Source of the DNA: Hymenobacter daecheongensis DSM 21074
GTDB taxonomy: Bacteria; Bacteroidota; Bacteroidia; Cytophagales; Hymenobacteraceae
Length of the DNA: 64,000 nucleotides
Assembly: GCF_900141805.1 (NCBI RefSeq)
Contig: NZ_FQYN01000010.1
Coordinates: forward strand, 62,001-126,000
Direction: 5' to 3'
Below, piece by piece: positions 51,686 to 60,019 of the stretch. Made by a program: the position numbers and the translations under genes. Positions within the stretch are counted from its first letter, which is position 1. Each line of letters starts with the position of its first letter. Below the pieces are notes generated by a model. It was not told the DNA's origin, ran no database searches, and was given only the letters and a program-made list of their open reading frames with translations.

Positions 51686-52045
51686 GTGCCGACTACAACG
51701 GAAGAGGCCATCGACCAGGGCATCAGCAAATACATGGTCAAGTATCAGGGACTCATCATTGCTGTGCTGCTCAGCGTCATCGGCTTCTTCCTGGTGCGTG
51801 TGCTCAGCACGGTAGAAGGTATCGCCGCCGACAATGTGCGCTTCAGCACCTACGTCATCACGAACGACCGCCGCATGAACGGGCTGGAAGAGCGGGTGTC
51901 GAAGGTGGAAGATGACCAGGCCAAAAGTGCCAAGGCCAACACGGAGCTGGAGAAGAAACAGGCCAACGACTGGGCCGAATTCTGGAAGGACTACGGCTTT
52001 CTCTTTACGGCCACGGGCCGCACCCGCTATGCAAAACCTCATTAA
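51686..52045 (+). CDS. small membrane protein with coiled coil
   Basis: 119 aa from GTG; starts right after the DUF6046 stop. One membrane helix (about 22-42, LIIAVLLSVIGFFLVRVLS) and a coiled coil (about 65-95). Overlaps the hub gene by 17 bp. Not recognised. Confidence 0.6.
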   Translation: MPTTTEEAIDQGISKYMVKYQGLIIAVLLSVIGFFLVRVLSTVEGIAADNVRFSTYVITNDRRMNGLEERVSKVEDDQAKSAKANTELEKKQANDWAEFWKDYGFLFTATGRTRYAKPH

Positions 52046-53084
52046 GCGCTTCCTGCTCATGGTCTTGGTTCTCGTGGCGCATGTTCTGTTTCCGGAAGCT
52101 GCCCGCCCCACCGGCAAGCCCCGGCCGGCCTTCGCCGTGCGCAAGGTGGTATCGGTGAAGGTGGAAGACTCCTGGCGCAACCTGACGGGCACGGCCACGG
52201 TGCAACTGCCCGGCCGCTGGCTGTTCAAGGAGCGCGACCTGGCCATTAAGGAATGGCTGCGGCGCGGCGACCCCATCGAAATCTGGCTGGGCTACAACCG
52301 GCAGCTGGAGCGCGAGTTCACGGGCTACGTGACGGACGTGAAGCCCGGCATCCCGGTCACCATCAGCTGCGAGGATGAGATGTACCGGCTGAAGCGCCAC
52401 CCGGTGAAGTTCAGCTCGGGCGGGGTGCGGCTACCGGCCCTGCTCCGGGCCATCTGCCCGGCCGGCACCCGCATCGACGCTCTGGATACGGACCTGGGGC
52501 ACTTCAAAGCCAGCAACGTAACGGTGGCCAAGGTGCTGGAGAAGCTGAAGGAGCAATACGGCTTCGTGAGCTACTTCCGCGACGGCGTGCTGTATTGCGG
52601 CAAAGTGTACCGCCAGGGCACGGCTGCCCCGAAAACCAACTTCAGCTTCCAGCGCACGGGCCTCACGGCCGTGCTCGATGACCGGCTGGAGTACCGCACC
52701 AACGACGACCTGCATGTAATCGTGAAGGCCACCAGCCACCAGCTGCACGGCCGCAACCTGGTGGTGAGTGTCGGCGACACCACGGCACTGGATGCGGAAG
52801 AGCGCACGCTGAACTATTTCAATCTGAAATCGGAAGCCGACCTGCGGGCTACCGCTACCCGCGACGTGCAGAAGTTGAAGGTGGAGGGCTACAAAGGCAG
52901 CTTCACCACCTACGGCCTGCCCTCGGTGCGGCACGGGGAGCTGGTCGCGCTCCGCTCCAATGAATATCCGGAGCGCGACGGCGACTTCTTCATCGACGCT
53001 ACTTCCAAAACCTTCGAGGCGGGTGGCTACCGCCAGGAAATCACGCTGGGCTCGGCCTCTACGCTCTATGGACTACAAAGCTGA
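52029..53084 (+). CDS. tail hub / baseplate protein, Mu gpP-like
   Basis: 351 aa. VKVEDSWRNLTGTATVQLPG, REFTGYVTDVKPGIPVTISC and ATATRDVQKLKVEGYKGSFT are typical of late-control D/Mu gpP hub proteins. Odd: the first 20 residues are hydrophobic (LLMVLVLVAHVLF), not expected in a hub; the true start may be inside. Confidence 0.75.
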   Translation: MQNLIKRFLLMVLVLVAHVLFPEAARPTGKPRPAFAVRKVVSVKVEDSWRNLTGTATVQLPGRWLFKERDLAIKEWLRRGDPIEIWLGYNRQLEREFTGYVTDVKPGIPVTISCEDEMYRLKRHPVKFSSGGVRLPALLRAICPAGTRIDALDTDLGHFKASNVTVAKVLEKLKEQYGFVSYFRDGVLYCGKVYRQGTAAPKTNFSFQRTGLTAVLDDRLEYRTNDDLHVIVKATSHQLHGRNLVVSVGDTTALDAEERTLNYFNLKSEADLRATATRDVQKLKVEGYKGSFTTYGLPSVRHGELVALRSNEYPERDGDFFIDATSKTFEAGGYRQEITLGSASTLYGLQS

Positions 53085-53652
53085 AATTCGTGCTGCCCTG
53101 CGCGACATGGTGCGCGACATGCTGACCGACCAATCGGTGCAGGCCACGGTCAAAAGCGTGGACAAGGCGGCGGGCACCCTCGTGGCCACGGGCGTGAAGG
53201 AAGGGGTTGACTACTTCGACGTGCGCCTGACGGCCGTGCTGGCCGATCAGGTCGGGGCCGGTGTTCTGGCCTACCCGGTGGTCGGCAGCCAGGTATCGGT
53301 CACCATCCTGGACGGCATCGACACGATGGCCTTCGTCAGCCAATACAGCGACATCGAGGAATTTGTGGTGAAGACGGCCGGGGGGGTGACGCTGGCGCTG
53401 AAGCAAAACGGCGAGCTGCACTTGAACGGCGAACAGTTCGAGGGGCTGGTGAAAGCGCCGGAACTGCAGAAGCAGCTGGAGAAGACCAACGCAGTAGTGG
53501 CGGCCATCCAGCGTGTGCTTACTGCCAGCCCCGGCTGGATGCCCGTGCAGGTAGATGGCATCGGGTTGAAGGCGGCCATGAACGTCGCGCTGGCCGGCAA
53601 GATGGTCGGCACCTTTTCAAATCTTCAAAACCCCAACGTGAAGCATGGCTAA
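53068..53652 (+). CDS. baseplate spike protein, Mu gp45-like
   Basis: 194 aa; GTLVATGVKEGVDYFDVRL, LAYPVVGSQVSVTILDG, then VTLALKQNGELHLNGEQF and a C-terminal needle-like repeat. OB-domain plus spike layout of gpV-family puncturing proteins. Overlaps its neighbours. Confidence 0.75.
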   Translation: MDYKAEIRAALRDMVRDMLTDQSVQATVKSVDKAAGTLVATGVKEGVDYFDVRLTAVLADQVGAGVLAYPVVGSQVSVTILDGIDTMAFVSQYSDIEEFVVKTAGGVTLALKQNGELHLNGEQFEGLVKAPELQKQLEKTNAVVAAIQRVLTASPGWMPVQVDGIGLKAAMNVALAGKMVGTFSNLQNPNVKHG

Positions 53653-53941
53653 GGATATTTTACTCGATGAGGAAGATGACCTGCTCATCGTCAACGGCGA
53701 CCTGGTTATCGGCGATTCGGAAGAGCAGGAAGTGGGGCTCATCCTGCGCACCAACCAAGGCGACTGGCGGCAAAGCCCGCTCACGGGGTTCGGCGTAGCC
53801 CGCCGCACCCGCACCGAAATCAGCCGCACGCAGTTCGAGCGCGACCTGAGCACGCAGCTGCTCATGGATGGCTTCGATGACTGCGACGTGACACTGACGG
53901 AAGAGGGGCAGCTGTCTATCAAAGCCAAGCGACATGGATAG
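53645..53941 (+). CDS. baseplate wedge protein, gpW/gp25-like (Mu gp46)
   Basis: 98 aa. QEVGLILRTNQGDWRQSPLTG and GFGVARRTRTEISRTQ are the hallmarks of gp25-like wedge proteins. Overlaps both sides by 8 bp. Confidence 0.8.
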   Translation: MAKDILLDEEDDLLIVNGDLVIGDSEEQEVGLILRTNQGDWRQSPLTGFGVARRTRTEISRTQFERDLSTQLLMDGFDDCDVTLTEEGQLSIKAKRHG

Positions 53942-54239
53942 CAGCACGGTAGTAACCGAAGGCCAGACGCTGCTGGACATCGCGCTTCGCGAATACGGCG
54001 ACGTGGCGGCGGTCTTCCGCCTGGCGGAAGACAACGGGCTGGCCATCACCGACGCGCTGCAGCCGGGCCAGGTGCTGGGGCTGAGCCTCACGCGCATAGC
54101 CCGGCCAGAGCTGGTGCAATACTTCGCCCAGCGCCAGCAGATGATCAATACAGGCAGCCTGCCCCCGACCGGCCCTGAGCCCACCACCGGCCTGATTGAC
54201 CACGACGACAACGACCACGATCCAACAGATTTCCACTAA
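53934..54239 (+). CDS. tail protein X-like, LysM fold
   Basis: 101 aa. GQTLLDIALREYGDVAAVFRLA and QPGQVLGL give the LysM-like fold of phage tail protein X; the C-terminal Asp/His-rich tail HDDNDHD may bind metal. Abuts the fibre gene. Confidence 0.7.
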   Translation: MDSSTVVTEGQTLLDIALREYGDVAAVFRLAEDNGLAITDALQPGQVLGLSLTRIARPELVQYFAQRQQMINTGSLPPTGPEPTTGLIDHDDNDHDPTDFH

Positions 54240-55637
54240 ATGGGCATTCTCGCAAACGCGCTTCGGCAGTTTATCACCGACAACATCATTTCTGGCCGCA
54301 AGAACACGGCGGCCAACTACCGCACTGTGTTTGGCAACGCGGCCGATGCCATTGCCATCCTCGAAGGCCGGGCCAGGGGCTCCAAAATCCTGCACGGCTA
54401 CGGCCCGCCGGACGTGGAAACCGGCGAAAACGACGACGCTTACTTCGACCTGGCCAGCAAGACGCTGGAGTTGAAGGTGGACGGCGAGTGGACGCTGATG
54501 CTCTCCTTGCTGGGCTCGCAGGGCAAAAGCGCCTACGAATCGTGGAAGAGCGCCGGCAACACGGGCTCGGAGGCCGACTTCGTGCGCAGCCTGCGGGGCC
54601 AGAGCGGCAGCAGCGCCTACGAGCTGTGGCGGGCGGCCGGTAACCAGGGCAGCGTAGCCGACTACTTGCTCAGTCTGAAGGGCCAGAACGGCACCAGCGC
54701 CTACCAGCAGTGGAAGGATGCCGGCAATGAGGGCTCCACGAAGGATTTTCTGGCCACGATGGAGGGCCAGAATGGCAAGGACGGCAATACGATGCGGTGG
54801 GAGTCCTACGTGCCCGAAAACGAGCCGGGCCAGGACGGGGATGCCTGGTTCCATACCATCAGCGCCACCAAAATCGCCATCTACCGCTACCGGGCCGGCG
54901 AGGAAGTGACTTCGGGGGGCATCGTGAGCAATAGCAGCCCCTGGCAGCTGCGCTTCACTTCGCCCGATGCCGGAGTGAGCAGCGGCGGGCCGGTGCCGGC
55001 GGCCGGCGTGAGCAGCTTCAACAGCCGCTCGGGCGTAGTGCTGCTGGAGGCGGAGGACCTGCTGGCCCATTTAGAGGCGGGGGCCAACGTCACCATCACC
55101 AAAAACCTAAGCAGCGGGAAGCTGACGGTTGCCTGCACGGCTGCTGGTGGCAATGGCGCTGGCACGGGCGATATGACCAAGGCGCAGTACGACCCCAACA
55201 ACGATGGCAAGTTCGGGGCCGATATCATTGCCCAGGATGCTACGCATCGGTTTGTTACCGATAGCCAGATGCAGGGATGGGACACGAAAATAGATGCCGC
55301 CGGGCTGGAAGTAGTCCGCACCACGCTGGCCAGCAGTACGGAGAAATCCGGCAACTATTCCCTGGGCCTGAGTGATGCGGGCAACGTGGTGCCGGTGAAT
55401 TCGGCCACGGCCGTGTCGGTGGTTGTGCCCCTGAATAGCAGCGTGCCCTTCCCCCTGGGCACGCTGATTACGATTCTGCAAACCGGAAACGCCCAGGTAA
55501 CTATTGCCCCGGCCAATGGCACAGTGCTGATCCGGCAGGCGGATAACCAGTACAAAACAGCCAAGAAGTACGCCAGCGTCACCCTGTTTAAGATCGGGAT
55601 GAATGAGTGGGTATTGAACGGCTACACCTTCGTGTAA
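54240..55637 (+). CDS. tail fibre protein with three 28-residue repeats
   Basis: 465 aa. After a helical base (1-60), three repeats SAYESWKSAGNTGSEADF, SAYELWRAAGNQGSVADYLL, SAYQQWKDAGNEGSTKDFL occupy about residues 97-180, each ending G-x-x-G-x-S/N-G. A beta-rich middle and a C-terminal VTLFKIGMNEWVLNGYTFV tip follow. The tip probably binds the host. Confidence 0.78.
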   Translation: MGILANALRQFITDNIISGRKNTAANYRTVFGNAADAIAILEGRARGSKILHGYGPPDVETGENDDAYFDLASKTLELKVDGEWTLMLSLLGSQGKSAYESWKSAGNTGSEADFVRSLRGQSGSSAYELWRAAGNQGSVADYLLSLKGQNGTSAYQQWKDAGNEGSTKDFLATMEGQNGKDGNTMRWESYVPENEPGQDGDAWFHTISATKIAIYRYRAGEEVTSGGIVSNSSPWQLRFTSPDAGVSSGGPVPAAGVSSFNSRSGVVLLEAEDLLAHLEAGANVTITKNLSSGKLTVACTAAGGNGAGTGDMTKAQYDPNNDGKFGADIIAQDATHRFVTDSQMQGWDTKIDAAGLEVVRTTLASSTEKSGNYSLGLSDAGNVVPVNSATAVSVVVPLNSSVPFPLGTLITILQTGNAQVTIAPANGTVLIRQADNQYKTAKKYASVTLFKIGMNEWVLNGYTFV

Positions 55638-55638
55638 G

Positions 55639-56433
55639 ATGGCAGTACATCACCACTATCGGCGCAACCAGGAGGCCCCGCGGGCTACTGCCCCCCAGCC
55701 CCTGATCCGCTTCAATCTGGCCGGGCCGGGCCAGAGCACCATCACCAAAACTGGCCAGGCCGTCACGGGCATGGTTACGGCGCAGGGCCAGAGCTTCCTG
55801 GGCGAGTATGACGTAACCACGGTGCTGGCTCCCGAGTTGGGCAACGTGCCCGTGCTGCGGTGCGGCTACGGGGCTTCGCTCTTCCAGCCCGCTGGCGAGT
55901 ACCTGCCCGACACGCTCTACGGGGACCATGCCCGTCACGTGATTTGCTACGCCAAGGTGCCGCTGGGCTTCAACCGGGAAGTGCTGGGCTGGGGTGATAC
56001 CGGCACGCGCCAGGCATTTGATCTGGTATCGCTGCTGGCGGATGCGGCCAGCAGCAACTACGGCATCGGCATTCACCAGATTGCCAATGACGGCATTAAG
56101 CCCCAAGTGCCCCCACGGGCCACGGAGCGCTACGTCAAATACCATATCAAGTACCTGCCCCAAAGCAGCGGCACCCAGCCCCAGACCGGAATCCTGTCCA
56201 CGCTCGATGGCCTGAACAGTGACAGCATTCCACTCAACCTGACAACTGGTGGTGGCCTAGAAAACCCCAATCGAAAAGGGCTGCGCATTGGCCTGGGTGT
56301 CAATACGGGCGGCCTGGGCGGGGCGGCCCCCATCTACATCGCGCATGTAGAAATCCATGACCGCATCCTGACTGCTGCGGAAGAACTCCTCCACGACAAT
56401 GAATGGGACCCCGTTTATGGATACGCCAACTAA
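55639..56433 (+). CDS. phage tail-associated protein
   Basis: 264 aa, beta-rich (PLIRFNLAGPGQSTITKTG, PIYIAHVEIHDRILTAAEEL); the last part looks like a lectin-like (LamG) domain's end. Begins 1 bp after the fibre stop. May be a second adhesin. Not firmly identified. Confidence 0.6.
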   Translation: MAVHHHYRRNQEAPRATAPQPLIRFNLAGPGQSTITKTGQAVTGMVTAQGQSFLGEYDVTTVLAPELGNVPVLRCGYGASLFQPAGEYLPDTLYGDHARHVICYAKVPLGFNREVLGWGDTGTRQAFDLVSLLADAASSNYGIGIHQIANDGIKPQVPPRATERYVKYHIKYLPQSSGTQPQTGILSTLDGLNSDSIPLNLTTGGGLENPNRKGLRIGLGVNTGGLGGAAPIYIAHVEIHDRILTAAEELLHDNEWDPVYGYAN

Positions 56434-56662
56434 TCTGATGCCGGATGCGTCGACGCCCGCGCCGGCCCTTGCCTCGGCGGCGGGCTGGTGGCAGATAGCG
56501 GGCCACGTCCACGCGCATTATTTCATGGCTCCGCACCCGGATGCCCTGTGTGGTGCCACTTCATTTCTGGCCATTGCCACGCACGGGGCCTACGTGCTAA
56601 CGGTCGCTCACGTCCGTCCCTGCCCGGCTTGCCAAGCCCTTGTTCCTTCTTTCCAAAATTAG
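56417..56662 (+). CDS. small putative zinc-binding phage protein, copy 2
   Basis: 81 aa from ATG 56417 (an ATG at 56399 is possible). HAHYFMAPHPDALCG ... VRPCPACQAL has the same HYF-x5-ALCG-...-CxxC pattern as the gene at 29466. Overlaps the previous gene by 17 bp. Confidence 0.6.
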   Translation: MDTPTNLMPDASTPAPALASAAGWWQIAGHVHAHYFMAPHPDALCGATSFLAIATHGAYVLTVAHVRPCPACQALVPSFQN

Positions 56663-56672
56663 CCCTCTTCTA

Positions 56673-57503
56673 GTGGCCCGCTCCATCCCAGAAATTTCCC
56701 AGTCCATCCGCGCCGCCCTGGCCGCCCAGCCCGTGCTGGCGGGCCTGAACTCGCCCTCCGCCACGGCCATCTACAAGCTGCTGGCCGATGTCTTCGCCAC
56801 CGCCGCCTGGGCGATAGAAAACCTGTTTGACCGGCTCACCGCCAGCGTGGATGCCAAGCTGGCTCAGGCCCGGCCCGGTACGCCGAAGTGGTACGCCAAC
56901 CAGCTGAAGAAATTCCAGCTCGGTGACTTGCTCCGAGACGATGAGACGGGGATCCACTACGCACCTGGTTCGACCGGCCAGCGGCTGATCAGCCAGGCCA
57001 CGGCCAAAGAAAACGAACTGGCCGGCAAGCTCTACCTGAAGGTAGCGGCCACCGATGCCGCCGCGCCCGGCGGGCTACGCTCGCTCACGGAGGCGGAGAT
57101 GGTGCAGGCCCGCGCCTACCTGAAGGCCATCCAGTTTCCGGGGATGCGCATTGAAATGAGCAGCCTGGGCGCGGATCTGCTGCGGGTGGAGGGGGTAATC
57201 TACTACGATGCCCTGCTGGACCTACCCACGCTGAAGGCGGCCGTGCGGGCCGCCATGCGCGGCTACCTGGCTACGCTGGATTTCGACGGCCAGGTGTACG
57301 TGGCCCGGCTGGAGGATGCCATTCAGGCGGTGCCCGGCGTGACGGACCTGGCCCTGACGCGGGTAGCGGCCCGCAGCGGCCAGCTGGCGGCCACGGTGTT
57401 CACCCGCGTGTACGAGACGGCCGCCGGCTATATCACGGAAGATACGGCCCCCGGCGCGGGCTTTCTGGACACGCTAACCTTCATTCCGAATGGCACAGTC
57501 TAA
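56673..57503 (+). CDS. baseplate assembly protein J-like (Mu gp47)
   Basis: 276 aa from GTG 56673. EISQSIRAALAAQPVLAG, LFDRLTASVDAKLAQARPGT, TARAYLKAI-like core and TDLALTRVAARSGQLAATVF give the J-protein layout. A TTG at 56640 would add 11 residues unlikely to matter. Confidence 0.72.
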   Translation: MARSIPEISQSIRAALAAQPVLAGLNSPSATAIYKLLADVFATAAWAIENLFDRLTASVDAKLAQARPGTPKWYANQLKKFQLGDLLRDDETGIHYAPGSTGQRLISQATAKENELAGKLYLKVAATDAAAPGGLRSLTEAEMVQARAYLKAIQFPGMRIEMSSLGADLLRVEGVIYYDALLDLPTLKAAVRAAMRGYLATLDFDGQVYVARLEDAIQAVPGVTDLALTRVAARSGQLAATVFTRVYETAAGYITEDTAPGAGFLDTLTFIPNGTV

Positions 57504-58020
57504 CCAACCCCAGCCGCTGTTCCGACTGCCGCCGGTGGGCTACCAGCTGCAGCTGCCCGTGCTGGTGCGGAACCTGCTGCCCACCCTGCTGCGCCGGCCC
57601 CGGCTGCTGGCCCTGCTGGCGGCGCTGACCACACCCCTGGAAGAAGTGTACCGCGCCTTTATCGTCTATTTCTTCCGCGTGCAGACGGAGCTGAGCTACT
57701 CGGGCCAGACGCTCTCGTTTGAGCGGGCGCTGAACGACCGGTTTGATGCGGCCTTCCGCCGCATCCGGATTGTGAACTCCGACGCGCAGACCGAGCCGCT
57801 GTACCTGTATTTCAGCGCCGAAAGCCGCCCGCCGGTGTATTTTACCTTCGAGCGCGAGGGGCCGCCTTGGCGCTACGCCTACACGGCGCAGGAGCTGGCC
57901 AGCCAGGTAGGCTTCGTGGTGCGGGTGCCCGCCACGCTACGCCCCCAGCAGCCTGCGCTCCGCGCCCGCATCGGCCAGTTCAAGCTGGCCACCATCCGCT
58001 ACCGCATTCAGTACGTGTAA
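57490..58020 (+). CDS. tail protein, Mu gp48 position
   Basis: 176 aa, mostly beta with a Leu/Arg-rich start. No motif found; assigned by order between J and fibre genes. Confidence 0.5.
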   Translation: MAQSNQPQPLFRLPPVGYQLQLPVLVRNLLPTLLRRPRLLALLAALTTPLEEVYRAFIVYFFRVQTELSYSGQTLSFERALNDRFDAAFRRIRIVNSDAQTEPLYLYFSAESRPPVYFTFEREGPPWRYAYTAQELASQVGFVVRVPATLRPQQPALRARIGQFKLATIRYRIQYV

Positions 58021-58032
58021 CCTCAACCAACC

Positions 58033-58929
58033 ATGAAAAACCTAATTTTTGAAACCGGTGGCCGCCCGTTCGTGCTCGACGACCTGGCCACGCTGCAGGA
58101 AGAATTCCAATATGCCCTGTATGCGCCCCTGCTGGCGCTGCCACCCTGCGTGGTGTCTGGCTGCGAGGTGGGCGCGGCCGGCGCCGGCGTATATGATGTG
58201 GGCCCCGGCCTGGTGTGGCTGAACGGGGCGCTGCACCGCTTCGCCGGGGCCAGCGCCGTGGCGCTGCCGGGTGAACTGTACGTGGGGCCGCTCGTCGTTG
58301 AAAACGGCCCCTACCAGACCGGCGGCCAGAAGCCCGTACGGTCGGAGGCTCTGGCGCTGCTGCGGGCTGCTGGCAACGTGCCGGGCCAGAAGGTGCTGGT
58401 GACCGAGCACGGCGTGCTGAGAGCGGAGAAAGCGCGGGAAGCGGGTCAGCGGATGTTGGGGGACACGAAATGGCTCACGAAGCTGGCGGCCGGGTATTTC
58501 CTGAACGGCCGGGGCCTGTATGGCACGGTAGCCTATGGGTGGGCGCTGGCCGATGGGCAGCACACGACAGAGCAGTTGGGCGGTGTATGGCCGGTCGGCT
58601 ACAAAGCTGGCCATGCTGATTATGGCGTATTGGGCAAGCAAATAGGACTGGAAAAAGTGGCGCTGACGGTAGAAGAGGGGCCGGCCCACGGGCACGACAT
58701 GGATCAGGCCGGCTCACACAGTCACAGCGTTAGCGTATACCAAGCTGTTACAGGACAGGGTGATAATGGTTCTACTCGCACAACTATAAACACCGGACTG
58801 CGGGATACTTTCACCACGTCTAATACTGGTGCTCACACTCACGGAATTCGATCATCAGGCGAAGGACTTCCCCACGAGAACCGCCCGCCGTCCAAGGCAA
58901 TGGTGGTGCTGGAGTGGATTGGGTTTTAG
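58033..58929 (+). CDS. tail fibre tip with collar-like metal-binding domain
   Basis: 298 aa. YGWALADGQHTTEQLGGVWP, GPAHGHDMDQAGSHSHS, TGAHTHGIRSSG and HENRPPSKAMVVLEWIGF are marks of phage tail-collar domains: His-x-His pairs hold metal, and the tail ends in the ENRPPxxxxxxWI motif. The host-binding tip is likely. Confidence 0.75.
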   Translation: MKNLIFETGGRPFVLDDLATLQEEFQYALYAPLLALPPCVVSGCEVGAAGAGVYDVGPGLVWLNGALHRFAGASAVALPGELYVGPLVVENGPYQTGGQKPVRSEALALLRAAGNVPGQKVLVTEHGVLRAEKAREAGQRMLGDTKWLTKLAAGYFLNGRGLYGTVAYGWALADGQHTTEQLGGVWPVGYKAGHADYGVLGKQIGLEKVALTVEEGPAHGHDMDQAGSHSHSVSVYQAVTGQGDNGSTRTTINTGLRDTFTTSNTGAHTHGIRSSGEGLPHENRPPSKAMVVLEWIGF

Positions 58930-58931
58930 CG

Positions 58932-58998
58932 GCTACTTCCTTCATAAATAAGGGTGAATAGCGCAAATGGTTAGCTTTGCCATTCACCCTTATTTCTT
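58932..58998 (+). promoter_or_regulatory. hairpin plus -7 box before the cargo gene
   Basis: AAGGGTGAAT (58950s) and ATTCACCCTT (58980s) form a hairpin with a T-rich end; inside its loop TAGCTTTG at 58972-58979 matches TAnnTTTG. It may end the late operon and start the cargo gene. Confidence 0.5.
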
Positions 58999-59001
58999 TT
59001 T

Positions 59002-59757
59002 ATGAGAAAAGCCCTACTCGCCCTGGCCCTAATGACTAGCAGCATCGCCAGCGCCCAAATCACACTGGAGCGTAAGTATCCTATCCTAGTTGAGCCGTTC
59101 AAGCTGGCTAATGGCGACCTGAAGTACATCGGAGCCGTTGAAGCCACTCATCAAGTGAATATCTATAATGCGAACCATTCCCTGCTACGTCAAGTGGCAG
59201 TACCGGTAGCGGCTGGCCAGAGGGTAAGCTACGTAGAGTACGCCAGCGACCGGTTGTTTAATACCAACAACACGCTAGAATTTATAGTATATCTCAATAC
59301 CACTTCCGTCAATACCACCCGCGTAATGGATGAAACTGGGGCAGTCCTGCTTAGTGTAGACTCCTGCTCTTACGTGTCAGTGCACAACACCGCTGTTGGC
59401 ACCAAGATGATTGCTTATCCGCAGCTCGCGCAAGGCGACCTGTATAGTAAAGTATACTCCTTAGCCGGCACCTACACACCGCTACGCACCGCCAACAAAG
59501 CGGATGATCTCATCGCCGGCCCGTATCCCAACCCCACAACCCAATCCATACGCCTGCCTTACACGGTGAAGCCCGGCGAGGTGGCCACGCTGCAGGTGCT
59601 GGACATGAGCGGCCGGGTGGTGAAGTCCTACCAGGTGGATGCGGCCTTTGACCATCTGCTGCTCAATGCCCACGAGCTGCGCGGCGGGGCGTACGTGTAC
59701 CGGGTCACTTCAGCCGCTGGTACAGGTCCGGGTAAGAAGTTCATCGTTCGGCATTGA
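59002..59757 (+). CDS. T9SS type A sorting-domain secreted protein, prophage cargo
   Basis: 251 aa. Signal peptide MRKALLALALMTSSIASAQ, then a beta domain of unknown role (about 20-165), then the T9SS type A C-terminal domain beginning PYPNPTTQSIRLPY, with VLDMSGRVVKSY, ELRGGAYVYRV and GKKFIVRH. It is outside all tail operons, with its own promoter-like box and terminator, in the Mu right-end position used for cargo. Probably exported to the cell surface by the lysogen. Confidence 0.82.
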   Translation: MRKALLALALMTSSIASAQITLERKYPILVEPFKLANGDLKYIGAVEATHQVNIYNANHSLLRQVAVPVAAGQRVSYVEYASDRLFNTNNTLEFIVYLNTTSVNTTRVMDETGAVLLSVDSCSYVSVHNTAVGTKMIAYPQLAQGDLYSKVYSLAGTYTPLRTANKADDLIAGPYPNPTTQSIRLPYTVKPGEVATLQVLDMSGRVVKSYQVDAAFDHLLLNAHELRGGAYVYRVTSAAGTGPGKKFIVRH

Positions 59758-59774
59758 TTGCACTATTCCAAAAC

Positions 59775-59807
59775 AAAGGAGCCCGGTCACATGGCCGGGC
59801 TCCTTTG
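59775..59807 (+). terminator. terminator after cargo gene
   Basis: AAAGGAGCCCGG / CCGGGCTCCTTT with a short loop and flanking T. Confidence 0.88.
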
Positions 59808-59813
59808 TTTTAT

Positions 59814-59846
59814 AGGCATTTAACACCCATTGAACGGGTGCTCAAT
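59814..59846 (-). repeat. 11-bp-phased repeats at prophage right end
   Basis: On the minus strand GTTAAATGCCT and GTTCAATGGGT are adjoining 11-mers; GGGTGTTAAATG (59828-59817) equals 24906-24917 of the left end. The inverse orientation fits transposase end sites. Confidence 0.6.
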
Positions 59847-59967
59847 CGGTACACGATTCGTTTTGATTTGATACACGATTGAATTTGCTGATTATACGCC
59901 CCTGGGCAGGGCGGACAGTTTCCGTAGCTGCATCCATCTGCCTGCCAGTGCCGGCACTACAAACGAA

Positions 59968-59999
59968 ACGGCCCTACTTCCGCGCGGAAGTAGGGCCGT
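59968..59999 (-). terminator. terminator downstream of preA
   Basis: ACGGCCCTACTTCC / GGAAGTAGGGCCGT with a short loop; equivalent in place to the hairpin near the preA remnant at 22261. Confidence 0.85.
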
Positions 60000-60019
60000 G
60001 TTCTTGGTGGGGGGAGCAA

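Larger units (their letters stand above)
24771..59875. mobile_element. Mu-like transposable prophage, about 35.1 kb
   Basis: A complete set of transposable-phage genes is present: S24 repressor, Ner-like protein, MuA (DDE), MuB, Gam, then head, lysis, tail, baseplate and fibre genes. Candidate ends are TGGCCTATCAAAATC at 24771 and, on the other strand, TGTATCAAATCAAAACG starting at 59875; both start TG and share a TATCAAA(A)TCAAA core. No matching 5-bp target duplication is seen (CAAAA left, CGATT right), so the ends may be off by some bases or decayed. The block has no host-type palindromes. Confidence 0.9.

Noticed and set aside
24766-59880. Exact prophage ends with a 5-bp target duplication
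   Set aside because: Candidate flanks CAAAA and CGATT do not match; ends are given only as approximate.
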